64,000 nucleotides of DNA from Cycas panzhihuaensis (Eukaryota; Cycadophyta), in the NCBI GenBank assembly GCA_023213395.1, contig CM041465.1:84823741-84887740 (forward strand), read 5' to 3'. Every line of letters starts with the position of its first letter. The stretch's first letter is position 1. The notes below the pieces were generated by a model. It saw nothing but the letters and a program-made list of their open reading frames with translations. It was not told the origin of the DNA and did not search any database. Positions 1 to 12,369 of the stretch are shown here, piece after piece. The translations under genes and the position numbers were made by a program.

Positions 1-1606
1 ACCATTTATACAACCATCGCCATACAACACCTCATAATACCATTATCTGTACACCACTTTAATCATTCATTCAAGGCACTCGCTTAAAGCAGAAACTAAA
101 TGATGAAAAAGCTTAATGGCAGTGCAAAGATAGTGATGAAGTATTCAAATGGCAACTATTTAAAGTAAATCAAAGGTACAAATATAAAAGAGATTTTATG
201 CCATTGATTAATGTTAGGCAATGAAATAATAAAATGGCACCTTTGATTAAATAATATATATCAAAATATTTATAAAGTCATAAATCATTCTCAATATTGA
301 CTTTATAAACTCATGGCGAAATGATATATAAAATCCAAAGCTGAATAATTAATGAGCAAACTACAATAATCAAACGTCAAATAATAATATATATTTGAAG
401 TGCTAGGTAATTAAAGTAGTCAGTGATCATCATGCAAATTTACGTACGAGTGACGTAGGATGACGAAAATAAAGCTGCAACATCAAATATATCATGGCTG
501 CAAGGATATAAGTCATGTAAATAAATAGTCGATGACAAATATGTTCATGGGCATGTAATTTATCATCCACGTAGAGATAACAAATGGTGGTGAATATTTT
601 AATGTGGGCAATAATAAATATGGATAATGACGGTAGATATTTAATGTAGATGACTGTAGATGTGATTAAAATTACGCAGACTATGATATACAATCAAATG
701 AATTTAAATGGTGGCCAAAATAGATATATTCAAATGGTGAACATATATAAACACGTGGGTGAATATATCAAGGGTAGCATCATGAAAATATATCACAGCT
801 TCAGCCATATATTATCATGGGTAGACTTTACAATAATCGAGTGTGACAAACGGCTACATAAAATACACATAGGGTGTTTAAATATATTAACAGACTGCCA
901 TAAGTGCTACAACATCATTAACCAAGGCAAATAAAGCATTACAACAATATACGTACTATTCACATAATTTTAAATTATTCAATCGGTGACTGAATGTATC
1001 ATGCAAGCGATGTAGAAGTTGTGGATTAAATCAACACTTATTTATGTAGAATCACAAAGATTAATATGATTAATGCAACGGGGCAGTGGCTGGTGTATGC
1101 TAGCAAGCAATCAATACATTCAACACAGGCTTACATAACACAAGGGTGACTAAATATTATGTAAACCCTAAAATTAAATAAGTCATCTTTGTGTGATCAA
1201 ATAATAAGCATACCTTATGATATTGACTGTAATATTAATTTTACAAGTCTACAACTAGCCTACTAGGGTTTCTGCACTCTCCCACCGATAATAGAGGGCT
1301 GGCAATTGACTCTAGGATACACAAACTCAATGGCATCATCAAATAGAGATCTAGCACCTTCAATAGGCTCAAACGACACTCACATGGCTGGCAACAAAGT
1401 CAAAACTCATCCACACACCTCCATATAGCTAAGAGTACCTACAAATAATGGATAGAAGGCTCCCAGGATCCTCAACGATCATCTGCATCATCGTGGTTGT
1501 TTTGCAGGGTCATAGAGCATGTCAATTCACTAAGGGCAAGCCAACATAACCTAGCACCATCGATTGGACCTTCGACAATGTTCATCTACCTATGCATGAC
1601 CTACAT

Positions 1607-1618
1607 GCTCTGGTACCA
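1607..1618 (-). other. Primer-binding site of element F
   Basis: Read on the minus strand this is TGGTACCAGAGC, close to the TGGTATCAGAGC complementary to initiator tRNA-Met that primes most plant copia elements. It directly abuts the LTR that begins at 1619. Confidence 0.6.
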
Positions 1619-1945
1619 TGTTAGAAAATGTAACTGAAGCAAACAAGGTTGACAACATCATTCACATCAGGCAGAAATAAAGCAGAAATGGATCACATAG
1701 GATACTAGATTGCCATGGGAAATCCCTATGGATGAAAACCCACAAAGAATAATATCTCGCATTATGACAAAATGATGATAATTCACAAAGTTAGACTTTG
1801 ATCTATATTTATATATCTAAAGTGCCAAATATGATTATAAATTACATCGTTAGCTCACTATAATCGAGAATATTCCTCCATGTGATTAAGCATAAAAATA
1901 GGGAGGCCCACTTTACATTAGGTGGTATGGACATATTTTTTAACA
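1619..1945 (-). repeat. LTR of element F (5' LTR, minus orientation)
   Basis: This 327 bp block has inverted termini TGTTA at one end and TAACA at the other and sits directly against the primer site. Inside, near 1710-1745, is the pattern of a short G-rich and an A-rich tract around 'ccatggg...gaaaaccc' that recurs in the LTRs of elements E and G and in the orphan LTR at 10703. No partner LTR lies in the window, so the element is cut by the window edge or was truncated. Confidence 0.65.
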
Positions 1946-3161
1946 AAGGGGCATTCTATATAACTTCCTTGATTTATTTTATTTTATTTTTTCATCATTT
2001 GGAATGCTATTATTTCCCTCCCTTCTCATTACCTACCTTGCTATGATCTAAGTCAACTACCATTCTTCTTCTTCCTTTCCTTGACACTTTCTTTGTTGGA
2101 ATGAAAACAATTGATTCTATGTTTGTTTTAGAGGACATTTTATCCATAATTGAGTCTATTATTATAATTCCAAATGGAGTTATTTTTAAGTCTTCCTTTA
2201 CTATATTTTCAAATGATTTAAGTTTATTCAAAACACATTCCTTCTTTTGCTACTTCTTTTCCCCTTTACCTTTTTTTATTAACATGTTGTCCTCTTCACC
2301 AATTGAAAGCTTCCTATTATTATCTATACTTCAACTCTACAATGAGGTGTTCCTTTAAGTAGTTGTTAGTGCTATATTATCTTAGTATATTATTCACTTC
2401 AATTATAGGAAGCTCATATATAGTTTGCATCTTATGTCTTTCATTATAAATTATTTTATCCTCAAGTACATGTTTTCTTTTTCCATAAACTTACCTATTA
2501 TTCTTGTGTTCTTAACTTTTTATTTATGCATGGTGTTGTCCTCATTATTAGTAGAAGTCTTCTCACTATGATTTTCATCATTCTTGGAGCTATTATTCCT
2601 AGCATTGCTTCCACTTCAATTCTATCATAAGATATTCCCTTAGTTAAGGGTTGGTCATACATCATCTTGATATCATACTTTGCTTCAACTGTAATAAATC
2701 ATTATATGTTCTTCATCATGGTTCTCTCATTATAAATTATTTGAACCTTAATTTCAAGTTTTCCCTATCTTTCCTTTCCTATATGATAACTTAGATTGGA
2801 CCAATTGAGATGGCTTTATTGAATGGTTAGAGATTTCTTTCTTTTAGGTCAATTCCTACTTGGAATAACCATCTCTTTAATTATGCACCTTGGTTCTTTC
2901 TTCCTTTGTCCTAATGATCTTTCATTTATTCTCCATTTCTTTCTTTTCTAAATAGTTTGGAAGCCTCTTCCTCATATGCCCTTTTTCATAATAATAAAGA
3001 TATCAAAACTAAAATCACTTATAGTTAAAAGTATGTTTGTATTTTATCTTATTATATTTCAAGATAATACACATTTAAAGATGTTTTGATGGAAGTAGAT
3101 CTACACATACTTAAAATACTCTACAAGTCCTCTTTTATGTTACATTTAGATTTTTGTAATT
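1946..3161. other. AT-rich stretch with decayed retroelement traces
   Basis: No intact gene is visible. The minus strand is purine-rich and gives a 73-codon frame at 2010-2231 with a lysine/arginine-rich tail, but I recognise no domain. The only suggestive part is a degraded copia zinc-knuckle-like segment at 2941-2999, listed separately. The plus-strand frame 2101-2358 overlaps it in antisense and is probably a shadow. Confidence 0.4.
2941..2999 (-). pseudogene. Possible decayed copia gag zinc-knuckle fragment
   Basis: One minus-strand frame reads YYYEKGHMRKRLPNYLEKK. This resembles the CX2CX4HX4C knuckle region of plant copia gag, which commonly reads like CxxCKKKGHMKKDCPKYL. The His and surrounding lysines match, but the cysteines are Tyr or Leu, the result expected from TGT to TAT change. 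There are stops on both sides. It is a similarity by eye only and too short to be sure. Confidence 0.3.
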
Positions 3162-3166
3162 ATCTA

Positions 3167-3520
3167 TATTCAGGAACATGAAATCACATTAGTATGTTCC
3201 CATTCACAGAATCTTTAACCATACACAACAAGCAAACAAAAATACACATAGAATACAAATGCATAATACATATGATTTATATAGAAAAACCCTTTTGGAA
3301 AAAAAAACCACCACAAAAGATCCTTCTAGATCACATTTATTATTCTATAATGATTTGATACATTGAATACACAAGGGCTTAAGGCTTTTATACTCTTCCA
3401 AAAGGTGTCACCTAATTAGGGTTGTGACCTTTCAAATAACTTGCATCTTTTCGCTTAATCACCTTAGTCAAATCATATTAATATTAGTCTATGGCTTAAT
3501 AAACAACTACCATGTTAACA
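3167..3520 (-). repeat. 3' LTR of copia E
   Basis: Matches the LTR at 9046-9398 along its length with scattered substitutions. On the minus strand it begins TGTTAAC beside the purine tract. The outer end has decayed from the expected TG...CA terminus (TATTC in place of TGTTT on the plus strand), but the ATCTA duplication fixes the boundary. Confidence 0.9.
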
Positions 3521-3530
3521 TGCCCCCTTA
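3521..3530 (-). other. Polypurine tract of copia E
   Basis: The minus strand reads AAGGGGGCA immediately upstream of the 3' LTR start TGTTAAC. This is where plus-strand DNA synthesis would be primed. Confidence 0.75.
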
Positions 3531-3531
3531 A

Positions 3532-6500
3532 TATAAATGTGGGAAGCCTGCAACCTGCAACAATTGTGTTATCACGAAAGCTAGGACTATCCTGCAACTT
3601 CTTTATTCTTGTCGATATATCCCCCTCAAGGATAACATTGGTGAGTCCTAATCTGGTATGCATCTTTGTGAATTGATCTTCAGTGAGTGGCTTGGTGAAC
3701 ATGTCTACAAGCTGGAATTCACTTAGACAGTAGTTAACCTATAGCTTCCCTAACTTGATTTGTTCACAGATGTAATGGTGTTGAATCTCGATATACTTCG
3801 TACAAGCATAAAACTCTAGATTCTTCGATAGATAAATGGTACTTTGATTATCAACAAAGATAATCAGATGTCTATTGGAAACTCTAAGAATCTCTAAGAG
3901 ACTTTATAATCATGCAACTTCCTTCACACTAGTACTTAGTCCTTGGTATTTAACCTTTGTAGAAGATAGCGCCAATGTCTGCTACTTCTTTGACTGCCAT
4001 GACATGAATCCATTGCTAACACCAAATAGGTATCCAACAATGGACTTTTGATCATCAGAGTCTCCTCCCCAATCAGCATCCATATAGCTATGCAACTTTG
4101 TTTCCTCACCTCAATGGTATTTGAGACTAAGATTGATTGTTCCCTTCAGGTGCTTTAGAATCTGCTTCATTGCAACCAAATGAGGCTCCTAAGGATTCTA
4201 CATGTAGCGAGAAACCAATCCAATAGTGTAGGTGATATTTGGTTTGGTATGAGTCAAGTAAGTTAGACTCTCTACCAACTCATAATACTTTGTTCTATCT
4301 ATAGAGGGTTTAGCCATATCCTTCTACAACCTTACACCCTTTACATATGGTGTTACAATAGGTTTATGATTTTGCATCCTAAACTTCTTCAGTAGGTTTT
4401 TCATATACTATGAATGCAACAATACGATCCTATCATCTATCTACCTGATCTGAATGCCTAAGAAATAGTAAAGTCTTCTAAGATCTCTCATGTTAAAAGA
4501 AACTCCTAAATTAGACTTGACTTCTACTATAGTCTTACCATAGTTACTGCCAATGATTAAATCATCCACATACACCACATAAGCAACTATCTAAGTCCCC
4601 TTTCTTTTTATATACCAAGTACGTGTTGTTTAAGGCCATAGATTAATTTCTTTAACTAGCAAACAAGATGCTCCTACCCTTCCTTAGCATATCCCAAAGG
4701 CTGCAACATATATATCTCCTCCTTTAGATCCCCATTAAGGAACACAGACTTTACGTCCATCTAGTGTAACTCTTAACTGTAAGCAGCTGCTAAGGAAATG
4801 ATCAATCAGACCATTATCATTCTAGAGACTGGTGTAAATGTCTCCTCATAGTTAATTCCTTCTTTTTGCTTGAATTCTTGAGCGATAAGTCTGGCTTTGT
4901 ATTTGTCCACCTCTCTAGTAGAGCAAACTTTTGTCTTATAGACCCACTTGCATCCAACAAGGTTTTTCATTAGGGGAAGTAGAACCAAATCCCACATATC
5001 ATTCTTCATCAATGAACCATACTCTTCCTCCATCATAGCTCTTTAACGTGGATCTCCTTTCACTTCATCAAACAAATCTAGATCATTGGAGTTGTTGGTC
5101 TCTACTAACAGAGTTTGATTAACATGTTGACTTCTTGTTCTTCTATCATCAGTTAGGGTTTGTATTGTCATACTAGAATCTTTGATAGTCTTCCTTATCT
5201 ATAAAAGTATAGAAGCACCCATTGCTGGAGGTACTTCTTCTCGCAGTGACTCCTCATTATTACTCGTCCCACTTGGTCCAGCTTCCTTAGGTGTTCCAAC
5301 GATTGGCTCATAGTCCTTTTTGCTTGATAAATTTAGGAATGGGAGAAGTGGGGGGTAAAAAGGCTCCTTTGATGATCTTCAGCATGATACATTAATGACT
5401 CATTAAATTTTATATCTTGACTAACCAGAATCTTCTTCCCCTATGGATCCCATAGTCTATAAGCTTTATTCTGATCATAATACCTCATGAATATGTACTT
5501 TAGACTCTTCCAATCTAGCTTCTTATGAGTATCATTTAGGATGTGGGCATATGCAATACACCCAAAGGTTCTTAAATGGCTAATGGCAGGCTTTTGACCT
5601 GTCTATTTTTCTTCGAGGGCCATGCTATGAATTACCTAAGTGGATACCTGGTTTAGAATATACATAGACGTCACCACAATCTCTGCCCAAAACATTAAAT
5701 GGCAGATTTTTAGCATGCACCATACACCTCACCATCTTCATCATGGTATGGTTCTTTCATTCAACAATTATATTTTTTTGTGGGGTATACGAGACTGTAA
5801 ATTCTTACTTTATACCTTGATCATAACACAACTAGTTAAATATATGGTTATTATATTCCTTGCCATTATCACTTCTTAATGACTTAATCTATTTATCACT
5901 TTCATTTTCTACTATCGCTTTCAAGTCACGAAAGTGATGAAACATATCTAACTTATTTTTGAGAAAGTAAACCTAGGACTTCCTAATATAGTCTTCTACA
6001 AATATAAGGGCATAATGAGCTCTTGATATTGAAGGGTTTGGGAGAGGACCCATTATATCTGAATGTACAAGCTCTAGCTTCTCCTTAGCTCTCTAGGTAT
6101 TCTCCCGAGCAAAAAGGTAGTGGTGATTCTTACAATATATACACTCTTCACAAATACCATCTAAGCAGGAAATTGATGGTAATCCCTCTACCATATTCAA
6201 TCTCTTTAGTAGCACAATGCTCCTATAGTTAAGGTGTCCTATGTGATTGTGCTAAAGTTTACACACGTCATCATCGCTGACAACAAAGGCATAATATTTC
6301 TTTTGAGATTGAAATTTCTCAAACACTTAGAAGTTGTCCTTGACTTTCCCAGTAGCAATGACAATAAAGTTCTACTCCAGATCCTTAATTAAGCATCTAT
6401 CATTATCAAACTCTACCATTATACCTTATTTACAGATTTCCTAGGCTGAAAGAAGATTCAACTGCATCTTGGGTACATAGTATACCCTGATAAACTTACC

Positions 6501-6700
6501 TCCTACAATGGATACTTCGTCGATACCTTCCACTGGTAAAACATGAGCATCTCTAAGGATAATTTTAGTACCACTCTGATTTTCATTTGTCGTATCAAAT
6601 TTGCACTTTTGGTAGGAGATATGCTTCTACACTCTAGAGTCAAGTACCCAATAATCTCTTCAATCTGACTTAGTTGATAAGGTTTGTGCTTTGACGCAAT
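3532..6700 (-). pseudogene. pol: Copia pol of element E: integrase, reverse transcriptase, RNase H (broken)
   Basis: The best RT segment is 4806-5036, with the start of the copia RT domain (NDMWDLV, GCKWVYKTK, DKYKARLIAQ, KEGINYEETFTPV). The YVDD active-site box is intact at 4561-4572. The C-terminal RNase H end is at 3496-3702, reading MFTKPLTEDQF before the purine tract. Integrase and pre-integrase remnants lie between about 5300 and 6500 but are interrupted by many stops, often TAA/TAG where Gln is expected. Family and order are clear; exact limits of each domain are approximate. Confidence 0.8.
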
Positions 6701-6729
6701 GAGTAGTAATTCTCTTCCCTTTATCATCC

Positions 6730-7560
6730 TAGATTACTTTGTGCTTGTCACATCTTTTAAACCAACAATTCTTCTCTTAGTGACCATCCTTCTTATAGTA
6801 ATTACATTTTCTATTAAACTTCTTCTTATCTTGTGAGCTTTCGCGTGACCTCTGTGTGATCTTCTCCTCCTTAGTGGCCTCCTTCCTTTGAGTTTTCATG
6901 GCTAGGGCCTAACTTGATTCAGAACCTCCATGCATACCATGATGTTTAAGCTTGGCATCCTCCACTAGAATTAGGTTTTTAAGCCTATCAAAGGTCTCTA
7001 GCTCCATCACCTTATCTCTATTATAAATGGTTTGCAAAGTGGTGAACATAGCTAATAGCTTCAACATAATTATTACAAATAGCAAGATATCATTAATCGA
7101 GTTCTACTTCAGTTCTTCTAGCTTGTTCTTCAAGTCTGTGATCTTATTTAGGTAGAAGCTGATGTTGTTCTTATCTTCCATACATGAATTGAGTATCTCC
7201 AACATCATGGCAAGATGTCTATTTGTCTTCTTCTTTTAAAAGGCCTTACATAGTTTTGTCCATATTTCATCTGGTTTAACTAGGTTATGAACTAAGACTC
7301 TTTGGTCTAACACCAGTGATAGTTTCAATAGTCCCACATCTATAAATTTCTTTTATTCGAGATGAACATATTCTTTATGGTCTAATGGAATCACATCCAC
7401 CTTAGCCTTAGTGATACCTCAAAGTTGATTCACCATCAAAATAAGCTCCATATTGGCCTTTCACTCACTGAAATTATTACCATTGAAGATAACCTTGAGC
7501 ATAATATGCTCCCTCTCGAGAAATAGGCTTCAATATATGCCAAATGACACTAAAACAATT
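6730..7560 (-). pseudogene. gag: Copia gag of element E (broken)
   Basis: The minus strand codes for a UBN2-type gag segment that can be followed by eye (NISFYLNKITDLKNKLEEL, then KVMELETFDRLKNLILVEDAKL). It ends in a zinc knuckle near 6777-6808, where the second Cys of CX2CX4HX4C has become Tyr and a Trp codon before the last half has become a stop. Several in-frame TAG/TAA codons make it non-functional. The leader between gag and the primer site (about 7560-9030) has no recognised coding content. Confidence 0.65.
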
Positions 7561-9035
7561 ATCTTCTAGATAAAAATGCACCCCTATGTCCTCCTCTAGC
7601 TTAAGGGCACACTCTGAAGGGCATCAAACATTAACTATACACATATTAAGTGAGTCACCGACTATTCTCCCCTCAACAATGGCTAATAAATGGCCTTATA
7701 TGACCTCAAAAGGTGTAAAACAATGACCCTTAAGTCACTTAAAAAATGCTCCAAGAACTGAGGATGGCTCCACAAGGCAAAAATGCACGGTCTCTAAGTC
7801 TCAATCACAAAAAATCTCCTCAATCCACACTCAAAACAGGTTAAGAAGTCCTTAAATACATCACACTATGTAATAATATGATATATTAATAGTCTAAGGG
7901 CCACTTTTTATAATATTCTTATGAAAAAAATATACCAAAAAGTATATTCTAATAATTACGACTTTTTAAGGTATCCCACAGCTTTTTCACTTAACGCACA
8001 TGGTAAATGACATAAATCACATACGCTAAATACCAAATGAAGATAGCAAAGGTTAAATTTTAACAAAAATCAACCTTTCAAATCTCTCTTATTCCATGAC
8101 AAGGTGCAGTTACTACATAAGTCTAAAATTATCCTGTGCATCCCACCTTCATGTAATCTAACCAACACTACTATATACAGCTAGTAAGCATACTGTATAT
8201 AGCCCAACCACCAAGAAAACACCTCAGACATGATGGAAAATAGTCCAACCATGCTATGATCAACTCTAGACACTAAGAGAAGAGGCCCAAACACTCTAAA
8301 ATATGACCAACCAGCATAAGTAGTGCCTAACCAATGTATATAAGCATCTAATCCACATAAATAACAACCAACCAACTCTTGTGAGCTCAAAAATAATATG
8401 AAAATAGTCCAACTACCTCTTAACACACAAATGCAAGCTTAAAATACGCATACAGTTGAGATATGGGGTCACACTCCCAAATAAAAGGCACTACAACTCA
8501 AAACTTCAGTAGATGATGCTTTATACTACTATATACTCAGTCCAATCTTAGCATAGAGGGTTGAAGACATTCTAAATAGGCTCCAGTCTCTCCCTTGTAT
8601 AGACTAGATGTAGGTAATACTAGAAAAAAACTTACTCCTTTTGAATTTTATAGTGTTTTAGATGAGTAAATAATTGGCTTACTTATGTATATAGATGGCT
8701 ATCCTCATAATCACTGAATCACGATTAGTATGTGCTCCGCTGGGTTGAATCACCCTTATAGATTAACAACCTACTTTGGATGCCCCCCCAACAAGCCAAC
8801 TCACACCACAATTGTAGGCTTCATGCTTGATTATTGACTCCAATAGACCCTTATGCTTCGTTGAATAGTGATTTTCATTGCTTCAACCACACCTAATCTA
8901 ATGTGCCTACTTTTGCATGTTACTAGAGATGATGGACCCTTAGGTCAAGTCTTAGGTTTTAACAGCTTCACCTAGCAATCGATGATCTCACCACTTTGCC
9001 TAATATCAGGCTTTAGCTGTGTAGGATTCTACAAC

Positions 9036-9045
9036 TGTAATACCA
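9036..9045 (-). other. Primer-binding site of copia E (decayed)
   Basis: The minus strand reads TGGTATTACAG next to the 5' LTR at 9046. This is a partial match to the tRNA-Met complement TGGTATCAGAG. Confidence 0.6.
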
Positions 9046-9398
9046 TGTTTAAGAATATGAAATCACACAAGTATGTTCCCATTCGTAAACTCTTTAACCA
9101 TACACATCAAGCAAACAAAAATACACATAGAATATAGATGCACATTATATAAGATTTACATGGGAAAACCCTTTTAGGAAAAAACCCATCACAAAAGATC
9201 CTTTTGGATCACATTTATTATTCCACAATGATTTGATATATTGAATACACAAGGGCTCAAGGCTTTTATACTCTTCCAAGAGGTGTCACTCGATTAGGGT
9301 TGTGACCCTCTGAATAACTCACACTTTTTCACTTAATCACCTTAGTTAAACCACATTAAGATTAATCTGTGGCTTAACAAACAACTGCCATATTAACA
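9046..9398 (-). repeat. 5' LTR of copia E
   Basis: This is the partner of 3167-3520. Its terminus is the better preserved one (TGTTTAAGAA on the plus strand at the inner edge, TTAACA at the outer edge). It is followed at 9399-9403 by ATCTA, the second copy of the target duplication. Confidence 0.9.
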
Positions 9399-9403
9399 AT
9401 CTA

Positions 9404-10702
9404 GATGAAAAGTGAGCCATACCTATATTAGTTTTTTCTAACCACTCTAAGCTAAGAGGATTAAAATGCAGATACTATATGTAAGTACAACCTAACAATT
9501 TCTTAAAAATCATAGCCCTCTTAAGAAGTTTTTTATGTTATTTATCATATTAGAAAATCTAACTCTAAATATTATATTTTCTTTAACTTTAATTATGAAA
9601 TTTCTAATAATTAAAGGATCTCATACCTTAGAAATATATTTCTTGAATGATTGAAAAGGAATGGGATAACTATGGATTTCTTTTTATTAGCTAAGAATTT
9701 TAATTAAAGCAAATGTATATGTCAATGTGAGGACAACATAAAAATGGGATTGGCCATGCTTATTATAAGTAGATGAAACTCAATAATTAATTAAGGTTTG
9801 ACCATAATATTAATTTGTAAACATTAAAAAGGTAGTGATTAGAGGCAATGAGAAAATAATTATGTAGCAATCACATTTATGTATTTCTAAATGAAGGGTC
9901 ACCTAAGGAGAGAGTTTGGATAGTTCTAAATAGTTAATCCAATTTCTAGGTTAAGAAAGATCAAGCAAAATATCCAATTTAATATAATATTAGTGAGAGC
10001 AACATTATACCAACTTAGAATCAAAGTATAGGTTTGGCAATAACATGATAATTTTTTTGTACAAGATATAATATAAATGATGATTGATTTGTGTACCTTA
10101 TATGCCTCATCATTATTTTATTTGAGTTCATATGTCCATGACTTGAATGTAATTTAATAAACATACTAACTAATAATCAATGAACAAAGTGGGAAACCTG
10201 CTATTAAAGAAAAATAAATGAGTTGGATGACTTGGTCCTTTCTATAATGAGTTAGTAAGGAATATACATTAACTTGAATAAAAAACTTAACAACATCTAG
10301 AAAGATAAATCCCAAAAATAGTTAATATTTAGTTATATTACCTAATTTAATCTTTGTCCAAGAATAATGAGAGAATAAATAGGCTTATCATTGAAGAAGC
10401 TAAGAATTTATTGGAATGTTAACTAGTTAATTATATTAAATTTGTAGCTAGGAAGACTAATCAATCTCCTCTAGAGGGTTAATAGTTAGTTTCATCATAA
10501 TTTGTATCATTGAGTATTCTTAAATATATCAATCATAGTTTGTCAATTAATAAATAAATAACTTAAGGAAAATTAAAGTTGGAAGATAATAGTTAACATA
10601 GGCAATTCCTAGGGTTTAATGAGGACTTTCCTAAAAATTATATAAAAGTCACATATTAAGGGAATTCAAATCTCTTAAAGTGGTTGAATGATTAGTTGGA
10701 AG
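9404..10702. other. AT-rich sequence, nothing recognised
   Basis: No long reading frame, repeat boundary or known motif could be found on either strand in this 1.3 kb. Confidence 0.5.
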
Positions 10703-10915
10703 TGTTAGAAAATGTTGTAATATTATCTTGTTATTGGTATTATAATCATTTATGGTTTATAATTTAAGCAAGTTAATCCTCCCATGGTTTTCGCTAAAAG
10801 GGGTTTCCATGTAAAATATATCTATTATCTGCTTTATCTATGTATTTACTTTATTATTATGATAGTATTATGAATATATCATGCCTAATCTTATTTGTGT
10901 ACTTAAAATTTAAGA
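10703..10915 (+). repeat. Orphan copia-type LTR
   Basis: Starts TGTTAGAAAATG and ends just before a TGGTATTAAAGCC primer-like site. It contains the motif 'ccatggttttcgctaaaaggggtttccatg' region (positions about 10778-10814) that also marks the LTRs of E and F in reverse complement. No partner LTR or internal domains were found nearby, so it is a solo or truncated 5' LTR. The start is judged from TGTTA alone. Confidence 0.5.
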
Positions 10916-10928
10916 TGGTATTAAAGCC
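10916..10928 (+). other. Primer-binding-site-like sequence after the orphan LTR
   Basis: TGGTATTAAAGCC matches the tRNA-Met primer complement TGGTATCAGAGCC at 11 of 13 positions and lies directly at the end of the LTR-like block. Confidence 0.5.
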
Positions 10929-11248
10929 ATTGGTTACTCGTGTGTCAAAGATTTTTGTTTCTACTAGAGTTCATCATTACCAGAGCCAAATTATTGAATG
11001 GCCTGTGTTGTGTATGTTGAAGGCTATAATAGGCTATAATTTGAAGATAGTGTGTGATGTAGGGGTTGTTAGATAATGTTTAATCTTGAGCTAGGAGATT
11101 ATTGTGTACCTATGATGGCCTTTTAAAGGAACATAATTCATAATGGTAGAAATTTATAAGAAAGAATTGTAATAATCAAGGATTATATATAAAAAGATAT
11201 TAAATGTTTACAGAAGGTGGATATTTATGTTATCTAGAGAGGTTCCTC
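10929..11248. other. AT-rich flank of element D, nothing recognised
   Basis: A 78-codon frame (10840-11076) crosses this region but shows no domain. A TGTTAGATAATG preceded by GTAGGGG at 11061-11079 looks like a purine tract plus LTR start but does not align with the orphan LTR. Confidence 0.35.
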
Positions 11249-11253
11249 TAAAA

Positions 11254-11533
11254 TGTTGGATAATGCCTGTTAGGGTTCATATTGGCACATGTCAACTATG
11301 ATGGCATAGGGTTTGGTGTAACTGACTTAGTCGACCTCATCAACATTCGAGTGGATATTATAATGATGTTTCTAAACACCAATCGATGATAGACATTGGA
11401 TTCCCACTCAACTCCCATCTATAAATTCAAGGGGTCTGAAGACCCTAGTGTTCATCAATACCACCATCATGCTAGATATTTGTTTATCCCTTCATTACAG
11501 TCGCTGCTCCCTCTCATTCCCATAAATCCTTTA
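11254..11533 (+). repeat. 5' LTR of copia D
   Basis: Begins TGTTGGATAATGCC and aligns along its whole 280 bp with 16458-16737. It ends in TTTA rather than the usual CA, and both copies share this end, so the change predates or accompanied insertion. A 'ctataaattcaagg' segment near 11418 could be the TATA region. Confidence 0.88.
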
Positions 11534-11535
11534 TT

Positions 11536-11547
11536 TGGTATCAAGGC
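11536..11547 (+). other. Primer-binding site of copia D
   Basis: TGGTATCAAGGC two bases after the LTR is close to the tRNA-Met complement TGGTATCAGAGC. Confidence 0.75.
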
Positions 11548-12369
11548 AATTATTAAAAGTGCATTTGAACATTGTCTTATTGCAAGAGTATTTGTTTAAA
11601 GTATTAAGGTTTGAAGAGGCTCTTGAGAGGAGCCACACTCAAGAGATGAAGGATTTATGAGAAGATTGATTATCATTCAAGTCGTTTGGTACATGTATAC
11701 TCTCCATTGATTTTTCATATCATTGATACTCAACACTATAGTTTTTTTACTGTAGTTTTCATTTAATATTTTGTACACATAAGTCTATTATCTTATCTAC
11801 ACCAAATCGAAGTATATTTACACCTGGTCGAAATGAGTAGTCACACAACCACCTTTAATTTCAGATTGATAGACTTTTTAATTAGTGAAATTAAGGCAAT
11901 ACACTTTTAAGTCTTTTTTATTAAAAAGTCAACTTTTTGAAAAGGTTTTTAATATTTATCTTTGTAATTCAATATTAGAATTGAGTCTTGTCTAAAGTTT
12001 TGGACTCTATTTTTTATTATCTAGAGGGTTGTAAAGTCAAAAAGGAAATTAAAAAATCATTTTATATACTGGTTTCATCCTCTAAAATGGGCACTAGTGA
12101 AAGGCTTCTTACATGATGACCCTTATATGAACTAGTAACAAAGCATATTGTAATATCTTATTAATAAAATTATTGCTTGTTGAGGTGGTTGGAGTCCTAA
12201 TTAGGATACTTGTGCACATCCTAGAGGTGAAGTGGAACATAGTGTGTTTATTGAGTACACTTATATTGCCTTTCTTTAGTGCTTTGATTACATTTCTTTA
12301 CTTTCAAGCACTCTATATTTTCTATTATATTTCCAGGTAATTTTCTCTTTATAATAGAAACAAATCTTG

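Larger units (their letters stand above)
1..1945 (-). mobile_element. Copia-type LTR retrotransposon F, truncated (5' LTR, primer site and part of the interior)
   Basis: The right end is a minus-strand 5' LTR (1619-1945) next to a primer-binding site (1607-1618). The interior would extend left and leave the window. Between 1 and 1606 the sequence is AT-rich, and I recognise no gag or pol domain on either strand; the short open frames at 430-693 and 650-934 look like chance. This stretch may be the untranslated leader of F, a non-coding derivative, or later insertions. The assignment to copia rests on the primer site and the LTR termini. Confidence 0.55.
3167..9398 (-). mobile_element. Full-length Ty1/copia retrotransposon E (decayed)
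   Basis: The two LTRs (3167-3520 and 9046-9398) are 354 and 353 bp and plainly alike. The element is flanked by the 5 bp direct repeat ATCTA (3162-3166 and 9399-9403), so the borders are firm. On the minus strand the order is 5' LTR, primer site, leader, gag, integrase, RT, RNase H, purine tract, 3' LTR, which is the copia order. The coding region is full of stops and frameshifts, so it is an old, immobile copy. Confidence 0.9.

Noticed and set aside
2101-2358. 85-codon hydrophobic frame as a small host gene
   Set aside because: No start context, domain or conservation; it is antisense to a lysine-rich frame in decayed AT-rich sequence.
10703-11080. A small complete TRIM-like element (LTR, primer site, purine tract, LTR)
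   Set aside because: The second TGTTAGATAATG at 11068 does not align with the first LTR beyond the first dozen bases, so no LTR pair can be shown.
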